This document shows, one piece after another, positions 52,982 to 61,216 of a stretch of 64,000 bases of DNA. The stretch lies in assembly GCA_035574315.1 (NCBI GenBank), contig DATLYW010000040.1, forward strand, positions 1 to 64,000, given 5' to 3'. This stretch comes from Candidatus Zixiibacteriota bacterium (GTDB lineage: Bacteria > Desulfobacterota > Binatia > UBA9968). A program made the position numbers and the translations under genes. Under the pieces are notes generated by a model. The model saw only the letters and a program-made list of their open reading frames with translations, did not search any database and was not told the DNA's origin. The number at the start of each line of letters is the position of its first letter. The first letter of the stretch is position 1.

Positions 52982-54370
52982 ATGAACGATGCAGCGCCGG
53001 CGATCGCGCCGCGGGGACGGCCAGTGTTCGAAGACCTGAGAGCGTACCTCGATCATCTGGAAACCCGGGGGCAGCTGCTCCGGGTCAAGGAGCCGGTCGA
53101 CGTCAAGTACGAAATCGCCGCCGGGGTGCGCAAGACTTCCGACATCGGCGGGCCGGCCCTGCTTTTCGAGAACGTCAAGGGGTTCCCGGGCTGGCGGGTC
53201 CTGGGCGGGCTCTTCGCCACGCGCAGGCTGGTCGCGCTGGGACTGGGCGTGGCGGAAAACGAGCTGCTCGAGCGCTACCTTGCGCTCGAGGAAAAAAGGA
53301 TCCCGCCGGAAATCGCCAGGACGGGCCCGGTCAAGGAGATCCGCTGGAGCGGGGATCAGATCGACCTCGCCAGGCTTCCGGTCGTCACCCACGCGGGCAA
53401 GGATTGCGGCCCCTACATCACCATCGGCGTGCAGGTCGGCAAAGACCCGCATACCGGGGTGCGCAACCTTTCCATCCACCGCATGCTGGTCCTCGGAAAA
53501 GACCGGCTTTCGCTCTGGGCTCCCCCCGACCACCATCTCGGGCGCATGATCCTGATGGCGGAAGAACAGGGGCGCGGCCTGGAGGTGGCGACGGCGATCG
53601 GCGTCGAGCCGGCGATCGTCATCGGCTCGCAGGCCAAGGTACCCTACGGGATCGACGAGTACCATATCGCGGGCGGGCTGCGCGGCGCGCCGGTGGAGCT
53701 GGTGCGTTGCGAGACGATCGATGTCGAGGTTCCGGCGCGCGCCGAAATCGTCATCGAGGGCGTCACGGTTCCGGGGGAGCGCGTCGCCGACGGCCCCTAC
53801 GGCGAATACCCGGGCTGCTACAGCGAGGCGAAGCAGGCGCCGGTGCTGAAGGTCACGGCGATCACGATGCGCGAGCAACCGATCTATCAGACCGCGCTCA
53901 CGGGAATGCCGGTGACGGAGAACCACACGCTGATCGAGTACGCCAACGCGGCGGTGGTCTACCGGGAAGCGAAAAAGATCGTCCCGGAGGTGCGGGCCGT
54001 CCACATGACGCCCGGCGGGACCTTTCGCCACCACGCGGTGGTCTCGATCAAGAAGCGCAGCCAGGAAGAGGGGCGCAACCTGATTCTGGCGCTGCTGGCT
54101 CTCGGCATCGGGCTGAAGCAGGTGACGGTCGTGGACGACGACATCGACGTCGCCAATCCGCTCGAGGTCGAATGGGCGCTCAGCACGCGGATGCAGCCGG
54201 ACAGGGACATCATCGTCGTTCCCCGGATCGCCTGCTCGACCCTCGATCCGTCCGTCCCGGCGCCGCGCGTTACCGCCGCGTGGGGGATCGACGCGACCGC
54301 GCCGCTTGCCGACCGCTGGCGCTTCGAGAAGGTCGAGATTCCCGGGGTGGACAGGGTGAAATATATTTGA
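52982..54370 (+). CDS. UbiD-family decarboxylase (second copy)
   Basis: The 462-residue protein has LRVKEPVDVKYEIAAGVRKTSDIGGPALLFENVKG at the N-terminus and PARAEIVIEGVTVPGERVADGPYGEYPG. ITMREQPIYQ and VTVVDDDIDVANPLEVEWALSTR follow, all typical of UbiD. It differs clearly from the copy at 50329-51765. Its start lies one base after the LLM stop with no independent ribosome site, implying translational coupling. It likely acts on a carboxylated aromatic or unsaturated acid processed by the neighbouring oxidoreductases. Confidence 0.87.
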   Translation: MNDAAPAIAPRGRPVFEDLRAYLDHLETRGQLLRVKEPVDVKYEIAAGVRKTSDIGGPALLFENVKGFPGWRVLGGLFATRRLVALGLGVAENELLERYLALEEKRIPPEIARTGPVKEIRWSGDQIDLARLPVVTHAGKDCGPYITIGVQVGKDPHTGVRNLSIHRMLVLGKDRLSLWAPPDHHLGRMILMAEEQGRGLEVATAIGVEPAIVIGSQAKVPYGIDEYHIAGGLRGAPVELVRCETIDVEVPARAEIVIEGVTVPGERVADGPYGEYPGCYSEAKQAPVLKVTAITMREQPIYQTALTGMPVTENHTLIEYANAAVVYREAKKIVPEVRAVHMTPGGTFRHHAVVSIKKRSQEEGRNLILALLALGIGLKQVTVVDDDIDVANPLEVEWALSTRMQPDRDIIVVPRIACSTLDPSVPAPRVTAAWGIDATAPLADRWRFEKVEIPGVDRVKYI

Positions 54371-54490
54371 CTTCAAGCGCTCGTCGTTCGAGGTGACGAT
54401 CGTTCGAGCCCTTCAGCCGCCGTCGCTTCGTGCAAACGGTTCCCCTCCGGAGCCCGAAATCCAGGGGGCGCAGCCGGCTCGAGAGAAGCC

Positions 54491-55369
54491 GTGAGAAGCT
54501 TCGATTATCTGGAACCAGGCAGCGTCGAAGAAGCCTGCGGGCTGCTTCGCCAGCACCGCGGCGAAGCCAGGGTTTACGCCGGCGGCGCTCACCTCACGAT
54601 CTTGATGAAGCAGGGCCTTTATCGGCCCAGGGTCTTGGTGAACATCAAAAAGATCGCCGGCCTGAGGGAGATCCGGTTCGACGCTGAGAGCGGGCTGGTG
54701 ATCGGAGCGCTGGTGACGCATCGCGAAATCGAGACCTCGGCGGTCGTGCGGCGCCATTTTCCCGTGCTCGCCGAGGCCGAGAGGGAAGTCGCCAACATCC
54801 GGGTGCGTAACGTCGGGACCGTCGGAGGCAATCTCGCCTCGGGGGAGCCTCTGACCGATCTCTCCCAGATCTTCATCGCGCTGGAAGGCCGGGTCGAGAT
54901 CGCGGGGCCCGGCGGGATGCGGGCGATCCCGGTCGAGGAGCTGTTCGTCGACTTCTACCAGACGAGCCTGCAAGAGGACGAGATCCTCACGAAAGTGGTG
55001 CTGCCTCCGCCGCCCGCCCGCTCGGGCGTTTGCTACGTTCGTTTTTCCAGCAGCTCGGTCGTGGACAAGCCCTCGGTGGGGGTCGCGGTCCGCATCCGGC
55101 TGCAAGCCGACCGGGACGCCTGCGCGGACGCGCGCGTGGTGCTCGGTTGCGTCGGCCCGGTTCCGTCGCGGGCGCGCGGGGCGGAGGCGCTCCTGGCCGG
55201 AAAGGAATTCAGCCAGGAGCTGGCGGAGCGGGCGGGCGAGGCCGCGTCCCGGGAATGCAGCCCCGTCGGCGATCTCCGGGGCTCCGAAGAATACAAGCGC
55301 GCCATGGTGCGCACGCTCGTCCGAAGGGCGGCGGCGAAAGCCTGGGAGCAGGCTCTCGGGGCTGCGTGA
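54491..55369 (+). CDS. Xanthine-dehydrogenase-family FAD-binding subunit (CoxM-like)
   Basis: The 292-residue protein has the CoxM/CutM pattern: FDYLEPGSVEEACGLLRQH, YAGGAHLTILMKQGLYRPRVLVNIKKI, IGALVTHREIETSAVVR, and ANIRVRNVGTVGGNLASGEPLTDL for FAD binding. It passes electrons from the iron-sulfur subunit to an acceptor. Start is GTG at 54491. It is the first gene of the M-S-L set, 120 bases after the second UbiD gene. Confidence 0.88.
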   Translation: MRSFDYLEPGSVEEACGLLRQHRGEARVYAGGAHLTILMKQGLYRPRVLVNIKKIAGLREIRFDAESGLVIGALVTHREIETSAVVRRHFPVLAEAEREVANIRVRNVGTVGGNLASGEPLTDLSQIFIALEGRVEIAGPGGMRAIPVEELFVDFYQTSLQEDEILTKVVLPPPPARSGVCYVRFSSSSVVDKPSVGVAVRIRLQADRDACADARVVLGCVGPVPSRARGAEALLAGKEFSQELAERAGEAASRECSPVGDLRGSEEYKRAMVRTLVRRAAAKAWEQALGAA

Positions 55370-55398
55370 GCGCGGCCGCCGCCAGGCCGGGAAGCGAG

Positions 55399-55860
55399 AT
55401 GAAAAAGACCATCGCCGTCAAGGTGAACGGGATCGAACGGAGCGCCGAGGTCGAGCCGCGGACGACGCTGCTCGAGCTGGTGCGGGAGCGGTTCTCGCTC
55501 ACCGGCGCCAAGCTGGGATGCGACATTCAGGTGTGCGGCGCCTGCACGGTGCTGCTGGACGGCAAGGCGGTGAGCGCCTGCTCGGTTCTCGCCGTCGACG
55601 CCGACGGCGGGGAGCTGCTCACGATCGAAGGGCTGGCGGGTGAAGGCGGCCTGCACCCGCTCCAGCGGGCGTTCATGGAGCACGGCGCGCTGCAGTGCGG
55701 CTACTGCACGCCGGGATTCATTCTTACGGCCAAGGCGCTGCTCGACGAGCAGCCGCGCCCGACCGATCAGGAGATTCGGGACTACCTCGCGGGAAATTTC
55801 TGCCGCTGCGGCTGCTACCGGGAGATCCTGCAGGCGGTCAGGAGCGCGGCGGGCCGGTAG
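55399..55860 (+). CDS. Xanthine-dehydrogenase-family 2Fe-2S subunit (CoxS-like)
   Basis: The 153-residue protein has both [2Fe-2S] motifs: Cys41, 46, 49 and 61 in GCDIQVCGACTVLLDGKAVSAC, and the C-terminal QCGYCTPGF plus FCRCGCY. It carries electrons between the molybdenum and FAD subunits. An in-frame GTG at 55366 overlaps the FAD-subunit stop (GTGA) and is a possible alternative start. It ends 13 bases before the large subunit. Confidence 0.9.
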   Translation: MKKTIAVKVNGIERSAEVEPRTTLLELVRERFSLTGAKLGCDIQVCGACTVLLDGKAVSACSVLAVDADGGELLTIEGLAGEGGLHPLQRAFMEHGALQCGYCTPGFILTAKALLDEQPRPTDQEIRDYLAGNFCRCGCYREILQAVRSAAGR

Positions 55861-55873
55861 CCACGAGAACACG

Positions 55874-58180
55874 ATGGAACCGCCGGAAATCGGGAAAAGC
55901 TTTCGCCGTCTCGATTACGAAACCAAGGTCACGGGACAGGCCCGCTACCTGGCGGACATGACCGTGGCGGGGATGTGCCACGGGAAAATACTGCGCAGCC
56001 CCCTGCCCCACGCGCGCATCCGGCGCATCGACGCCGCGCGCGCCCGCAGCCATCCCGGGGTGGTGGCGGTGCTGACGCGCGACGATATCGCCCACGACGA
56101 GGGGATCGAGCCCTATTACGGGCCGGTCTTCAAGGATCAGACCATCGTGGCGGTGGAAAAGGTCCGCCACGTCGGCGACCCGGTGGCCGCCGTCGCCGCG
56201 GTGAGCGAGGACGCGGCCGAGGAGGCGCTCGGCCTGATCGACGTGGAGTACGAGGAGCTTCCCGCAGTGCTCGACGTCCGCGAGGCGCTGCGGCCGGGCG
56301 CCGTGCTCGTCCACGAGTCGATCCGTATTCCCGAGTCGGGGTTCGCCGATCTCGCCGAGATCCGGCCCGTGGCGGGAACCAACGTCTGCACGCACTTCAA
56401 GCTGGAGCAGGGCGACGTCGAGCGGGGCTTCGCGGAGTCGGACCGGATCTTCGAAGACGTTTTCACCCTGCCCGCCACCCAGCACGCCTTTCTGGAAACC
56501 CACGCCTGCATCGCTTCGGTGGAGCCGGGGGGCCGGATCACGGTCTGGGCGACCACGCAGAATCCGTTCGTCGTGCGCACGCAGCTGGCGGGCATCTTCA
56601 AGGTTCCGGTCTCTCGCGTCCGGGTGATCGTGCCCTATCTCGGCGGCGGCTACGGGGGCAAGGTCTATCCCAAGGTCGAGCCGATCACGGTTGCTCTGGC
56701 GCTCAAGGCGGGCCGCCCGGTGCGGGTGCTTTTGTCGCGCGAAGAGGTGTTCTACACGATCACGAAGCACGGCGCCGCCATCCGCATGAAGACGGGGGTG
56801 AAGAACGACGGAACGCTGGTGGCGCGGGAGTGCGAGATCCACCTCGATACCGGGGCCTACGCCGAGATCGGGCCTCGGGTCGCCAAGAAGTCCGGTTACA
56901 CGGCGGCCGGGCCCTATCGAATTCCGAACCTGAGGATCGACTCCTACTCGGTCTACACCAACAAGCCGCCCGCCGGAGCCTTCCGGGGGTTCGGGGTCTC
57001 GCAGTCCGCCTGGGCGGTCGAGTCGCAGATGGATATCATCGCTGCGGCGCTCGGGATCGATCCCCGGGAGATCCGGCGCAAGAACGGCTACGAGGAGGGA
57101 GACCGGTTCGTGACCGGGGAAACGCTGCGGAGCATCGGGCTTCGCCCGTGCGTCGACGCGGCGGCGCAGGCGGTCGGCTGGGACGAGCCGCGCCAGGCGC
57201 AGGCGGGACCGCTGCGGCGGGGCAGGGGTCTCGCCTGCATGATCAAGGCGACAATCACCCCCTCGATCTCCTCGGCGGTCGTCAAGCTCAACGAGGACGG
57301 AAGCCTGTCGATCTACGCGGGAACGGTCGAAATGGGGCAGGGCTCGGAGACGGTTCTGGCGCAGATCGCGGGGGCGGAGCTGGGAATTCCGCTCGAGAAG
57401 GTCCAGGTGCTCGGCGTCGATACCGACGTGGTGCCCTATGACCTCACCACCTCGTCGAGCCGCTCGACATTCCACATGGGAAAGGCGGTGCAGCTCGCGG
57501 CCCGGGACGTTCTCGCCCAGCTTGAGCGCGCGGTGGTGGAGGAATACGGCGTCCCGCCGGAGCAGGTCCGCTTCGACGGCGGAAAGATCCGGGCCGCGGA
57601 GACCGTGCTCGAGTACGCCGACGTGATGTTCAAGCGCTTCGGCATGCGCGGCGGGACGCTCGTCGGGCGGGGCGAGGTCAGGACCTCGGTCAAGGACGAG
57701 CGCGGCGAAAAGAGCACCTCCGCATTCTGGTTCCTGGCGGCCGGCGCCGCGGAGGTCGAGGTGGACGTGGAGACCGGAAAGGTGCGGCTGCTCAAGTACG
57801 CCACCGCGGTCGACGTGGGCAGGGCGCTCAATCCGCTCGGCTGCCGCCAGCAGCTTGCGGGAGCCGCGATCACCGGCATCGGCCAGGCGCTGTTCGAGGA
57901 GATCGCCTACGATAACGGCCAGCTCGTCAATCCGAATCTGGTCGACTACGTGCTGCCGTCGCTCGCGGACATGCCCGCGGAACTGGAAACGGTCTGCGTC
58001 GAGACGCCGCATCCCAACGGGCCGTTCGGCGCGAAAGGCATCGGGGAAAGCGCTCTGATTCCGGTCGCTCCGGCGGTGGCCAACGCGGTCTTCGACGCCG
58101 TCGGGGTGCGCATCAAGGATCTGCCGATCAAAGCGGAGAAGATCTTCTTCGCCCTGCAGGCGGGTGAGCAGCCGGGGTAA
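55874..58180 (+). CDS. Xanthine-dehydrogenase-family molybdopterin subunit (large)
   Basis: The 768-residue protein has the molybdenum-site motifs of the family: PYLGGGYGGKVYPKVEP, a loop reading PAGAFRGFGVSQ, VEMGQGSETVLAQIAG, and the catalytic Glu in GAKGIGESALIP. The AFRGFG loop, rather than the AYRCSFR of true CO dehydrogenase, points to hydroxylation of an N-heterocycle, aldehyde or aromatic acyl-CoA. The subunit order M-S-L is complete. Mo-cofactor maturation genes are not in the window. Confidence 0.88.
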   Translation: MEPPEIGKSFRRLDYETKVTGQARYLADMTVAGMCHGKILRSPLPHARIRRIDAARARSHPGVVAVLTRDDIAHDEGIEPYYGPVFKDQTIVAVEKVRHVGDPVAAVAAVSEDAAEEALGLIDVEYEELPAVLDVREALRPGAVLVHESIRIPESGFADLAEIRPVAGTNVCTHFKLEQGDVERGFAESDRIFEDVFTLPATQHAFLETHACIASVEPGGRITVWATTQNPFVVRTQLAGIFKVPVSRVRVIVPYLGGGYGGKVYPKVEPITVALALKAGRPVRVLLSREEVFYTITKHGAAIRMKTGVKNDGTLVARECEIHLDTGAYAEIGPRVAKKSGYTAAGPYRIPNLRIDSYSVYTNKPPAGAFRGFGVSQSAWAVESQMDIIAAALGIDPREIRRKNGYEEGDRFVTGETLRSIGLRPCVDAAAQAVGWDEPRQAQAGPLRRGRGLACMIKATITPSISSAVVKLNEDGSLSIYAGTVEMGQGSETVLAQIAGAELGIPLEKVQVLGVDTDVVPYDLTTSSSRSTFHMGKAVQLAARDVLAQLERAVVEEYGVPPEQVRFDGGKIRAAETVLEYADVMFKRFGMRGGTLVGRGEVRTSVKDERGEKSTSAFWFLAAGAAEVEVDVETGKVRLLKYATAVDVGRALNPLGCRQQLAGAAITGIGQALFEEIAYDNGQLVNPNLVDYVLPSLADMPAELETVCVETPHPNGPFGAKGIGESALIPVAPAVANAVFDAVGVRIKDLPIKAEKIFFALQAGEQPG

Positions 58181-58199
58181 GGCCATAAAGCAAGAAGGG

Positions 58200-58670
58200 A
58201 TGAGGAGGACCTCGGTCAACCTGGCGACGGCCCGGCTGAACACGGCCGCGGCGGCCGCTTGCTTTTTTTTCGCGGCCTGGCTGGCGGGCTGCAACTCCGA
58301 GATTCTCGAAAAGCAGGCGGAGCAGATCCGACAGCAGGAGATCGAGATCGCCCGGCAGCGCGAAGAGATTCAAAAACTGCTCGCAGCGCAGGAGGCCGAG
58401 GAGCGGAAGAGGCGCGACTGCTCGCGCGCGTTCACCGACTATTTCGAAAAGGCGCAGGCGGCCGCCGATCGCGACAAGGCGATCGCCCTTTACCGCGAGG
58501 GTTTGGCGCTCTGCCCCGATGACGAGGTGGCGCACTACGAGCTGGGCAGGACACTGGCCGAAGCGGGCCGCTATCGGGAAGCAGAAAAAGAGCTGGAGGC
58601 GGCCCTCAGGATCAATCCCGGCTTCACCGACGCGAGAAGGCAGCTGGACGCCGTGAGGGGCAGCCGCTAG
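58200..58670 (+). CDS. TPR-containing lipoprotein
   Basis: The 156-residue protein has a lipoprotein signal (AAAAACFFFAAWLAGC). A charged coiled coil follows (LEKQAEQIRQQEIEIARQRE and on), then two or three tetratricopeptide-like repeats (AIALYREGLALCPDDEVAHYELG, YREAEKELEAALRINPGF). Such proteins scaffold envelope complexes. The start is uncertain, with a GTG at 58164 also in frame. It follows the hydroxylase operon directly. Confidence 0.7.
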   Translation: MRRTSVNLATARLNTAAAAACFFFAAWLAGCNSEILEKQAEQIRQQEIEIARQREEIQKLLAAQEAEERKRRDCSRAFTDYFEKAQAAADRDKAIALYREGLALCPDDEVAHYELGRTLAEAGRYREAEKELEAALRINPGFTDARRQLDAVRGSR

Positions 58671-58703
58671 CGCCGCCCCGAAACGCGTCCGTCGGAGGGA
58701 CCC

Positions 58704-59477
58704 ATGAGACTGGCGGTCGTTGTCGCGCTCGGGTGCTTGTTGTCGGCGGCCACGGCTCGCGCGATCGACGAGCGCAAAATCGTCGATCTCACGTACGGCT
58801 TCGGCGAGAAGACACTGCACTGGCCGACGGCGAAGCCGTTCAGGCTGGAGCGGGTAGCGGAGGGGCGCACGCCGCAGGGGTTCTGGTACGCCTCCTACGA
58901 CTACTCCGGCTCGGAGCACGCCGGGACGCACCTCGATGCGCCGTTTCACTTCGCGGAGGGGCGATGGACGACCGGGCAGATCCCGCTGGGGAGGCTGATC
59001 GGGCCGGGCGCCGTGCTCGATGTGCGGGCCAAGACCGAAAAGGACCCGGACTACCTCGTGACCGCAGCCGACGTTCGTTCCTGGGAAAAGCGACACGGCC
59101 GCCTGCCTGAAGGAGCGATCCTGTTGATCCGGACGGGCTGGGGGCGGTATTGGGGCGACCGCGAGCGCTACTTCGGATCGAAGGAGCCGGGAGACGCCGC
59201 GGGGCTTCATTTTCCGGGACTCGGCAGGGAAGCGGCCGAGCTTCTCGTGCGCGAACGGAGGATCAAAGCGGTGGGGATCGACACGCCGAGCATCGATCAC
59301 GGCCCCTCGCGCGATTTCGCCGTTCATCGAGTCCTCGGTCAGGCCAACGTTCCGATCTTCGAAAACGTGGCGTCGCTGGAGCGGCTCCCCGCGCGAGGCG
59401 CGACCATTTTCGCCATCCCCATGAAGATCGAAGGAGGGAGCGGCGCCCCGCTCAGGATCTTCGCCGTGCTGCCGTGA
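58704..59477 (+). CDS. Secreted cyclase-family (kynurenine formamidase-like) hydrolase
   Basis: The 257-residue protein starts at ATG 58704 after GGAGGG. It has a signal peptide (LAVVVALGCLLSAATARA) and the cyclase-family metal motif in SGSEHAGTHLDAPFHF. LLIRTGWGRYWGD and GIDTPSIDHGPSRDFAVHRVL are further family marks. Members hydrolyse amide or cyclic bonds, as in kynurenine formamidase or isatin hydrolase. With the hydroxylase and UbiD genes just upstream, it may open a cyclic intermediate in the periplasm. Confidence 0.82.
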   Translation: MRLAVVVALGCLLSAATARAIDERKIVDLTYGFGEKTLHWPTAKPFRLERVAEGRTPQGFWYASYDYSGSEHAGTHLDAPFHFAEGRWTTGQIPLGRLIGPGAVLDVRAKTEKDPDYLVTAADVRSWEKRHGRLPEGAILLIRTGWGRYWGDRERYFGSKEPGDAAGLHFPGLGREAAELLVRERRIKAVGIDTPSIDHGPSRDFAVHRVLGQANVPIFENVASLERLPARGATIFAIPMKIEGGSGAPLRIFAVLP

Positions 59478-59532
59478 CGCGCCCTCGTTCATTGTCCCTC
59501 CGCCGCAAAGAGGGAACCTCCCGCGTCGATGG

Positions 59533-59556
59533 CGCGCGTCCTTAGACGGACGCGCG
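59533..59556 (+). terminator. Hairpin after the cyclase-family gene
   Basis: A perfect 9-base stem, CGCGCGTCC/GGACGCGCG, with a 6-base loop (TTAGAC) lies 55 bases after the stop codon. No T-run follows. Position suggests it ends the catabolic transcript. Confidence 0.45.
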
Positions 59557-59750
59557 GAACATGCCGACCGCGAAGCAGACCAAGGTCGCGAAGGGATGGT
59601 GTCTTCTTTTGCCGAAACCATTCCTTTCGTTCCTTCGATCCCGATCTCTTCGTGGTGTAGGACCCGCCCTGACCTCGGCTCTGCCGAAGCCGCGATGGCT
59701 TCTCTGCGCGAAGCACCGCCGTCGCGATTTCGCATTGACGTCGGCTGGAC

Positions 59751-59756
59751 TATAAT
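59751..59756 (+). promoter_or_regulatory. Perfect -10 box before the efflux operon
   Basis: TATAAT lies 30 bases before the TolC-like start codon and just ahead of an AAGGAGGG ribosome site. The -35 position at 17-base spacing reads TTTCGC and is poor, so the promoter may need an activator. Confidence 0.5.
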
Positions 59757-59785
59757 CTGCGGGCCACGAGCAAGGAGGGTTTTTT

Positions 59786-61141
59786 ATGACGTGTCGGCGC
59801 AACCGGTTAGACTTGCAGCCAGGAAGGCTCCGTTGCCGATGGATCGTGCTCGCCGTCGCGCTTGCCGCGGGCGCGGCCCGGGCGGCGGATGTCCCGACTC
59901 AGCCCGCGGTGCAGATGGATTTGTCCAGGCAGGCGCAGCCCGCCGGCGTGTTGACGCTCGACGAGGCGCTGCAGATCGCCTACGACCACCATCCGGCGAT
60001 CAAGGCGGCGCGCGAGCGTATCGCGGCACAGGAGGCGGTCCTCGGCCAGCAGCTGGCCGCTTACTACCCGACGCTCAGCCTGAGCAACCAGTACGAAACC
60101 AGCCAGGGCGCCACGGAGTCTCGCGCCACCGAGTCGTACGCCAGCCTCGGCAATCTCAGCATGACGCTCTACAATTTCGGCAAGCGCGAGGGGGCGGTGC
60201 AGGCGGCGCGCGAAACGCGCGCGGCGACGCTGCACAACTACCGCACGGCCGTCGACAGCGTGGTTTTCGGGGTGAAGCAGGCCTATTTCAACTATCTTGG
60301 CTTGCGCGCCATCGTCCGCGTGCGCGAAGAGACCGTCAGGAGCCGGGAATTGCTGGTGCGCCAGGCGCGCGGCTTTTACGACGTGGGGACGCGTCCCCGG
60401 ATCGACGTCGTGCGCGCGGAGTCCAACCTGTACAACGCCCAGGCGGACCTGATCACGGCGCAAAACGCGGTCAAGGTCGCCTGGGTGACGCTCAAGAACG
60501 CGCTGGGCGTGCGCGAGCTGGCGGAGCGGCCGCTCGTGGAGGACGTGACCATGACGCCGATCCCGTTCACGCTCGAGCAGGCCCGGGAGCTCGCCTATGC
60601 CTCGCGCCCGGAGCTGAAAAGCTTCGAAGCCCAGCGGCGCGCTCAGGACCAGAACCTCGCGACCGCGCGCCGCGGCCACCTTCCGGATCTCGTTTTCGAC
60701 GCGAGCTACGGTCGCAGGCATTCGAGCGACAACGGCAGGAACACGTTTCCCCTGCAGCCCGCGTGGTCGGTTCAGCTGAGCTTCAACATTCCGATCTTCG
60801 ACGGCTTTCGCACGACGTACCGCGTCGAGGAAACGCTGCGCAACTATCACGTGATCGTCTCGCAGGAGGAGCAGCAAAAACAGCAAGTTGCTCTGGAAGT
60901 CGAGCAGAGCTATCTTAGACTCGTCGAGCTGGCGGAGCGGATCAAGGCGAACGAGGCGGCGGCGCTGGCGGCCAAGGAAAACCTGGATCTGGCCAACGGC
61001 CGCTACCAGGTCGGGGTCGGCTCGATCATCGAGGTGACCGACGCGCAGACGCTTTACACCGACGCCCAGACGAACTATGTTCGGACGCTCTATGAATACA
61101 AGATCGCCGAAGCCCAGCTCGCTCGAGCCATCGGCCAGTAA
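59786..61141 (+). CDS. TolC-family outer-membrane efflux protein
   Basis: The 451-residue protein has a signal peptide (IVLAVALAAGAARA) and the two-fold repeated helical pattern of TolC-family channels: LTLDEALQIAYDHHPAIKAARERIAAQEA, SLGNLSMTLYNFGKREGAVQAARE, and the repeat NIPIFDGFRTTYRVEETLRNY. It forms the outer-membrane tunnel for the pump encoded downstream. It leads a three-gene operon with the adaptor and RND pump. Confidence 0.9.
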   Translation: MTCRRNRLDLQPGRLRCRWIVLAVALAAGAARAADVPTQPAVQMDLSRQAQPAGVLTLDEALQIAYDHHPAIKAARERIAAQEAVLGQQLAAYYPTLSLSNQYETSQGATESRATESYASLGNLSMTLYNFGKREGAVQAARETRAATLHNYRTAVDSVVFGVKQAYFNYLGLRAIVRVREETVRSRELLVRQARGFYDVGTRPRIDVVRAESNLYNAQADLITAQNAVKVAWVTLKNALGVRELAERPLVEDVTMTPIPFTLEQARELAYASRPELKSFEAQRRAQDQNLATARRGHLPDLVFDASYGRRHSSDNGRNTFPLQPAWSVQLSFNIPIFDGFRTTYRVEETLRNYHVIVSQEEQQKQQVALEVEQSYLRLVELAERIKANEAAALAAKENLDLANGRYQVGVGSIIEVTDAQTLYTDAQTNYVRTLYEYKIAEAQLARAIGQ

Positions 61142-61216
61142 CGCCGTCGCCCGGCGGAGCACGCCCGAGGGGCGCCTTGCCGGGAGCGGACGGGCAAGTC
61201 GCGAGGCGGCCCCGCT

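Larger units (their letters stand above)
59478..59785. other. Intergenic region before the efflux operon
   Basis: This 308-base stretch separates the cyclase-family gene from tolC. It contains a hairpin and a candidate -10 box (both listed separately); other open frames in it have no support. Confidence 0.5.

Noticed and set aside
55838..58294. Leftward open frame of 818 codons
   Set aside because: Antisense to the molybdopterin subunit, which has all expected motifs on the + strand.
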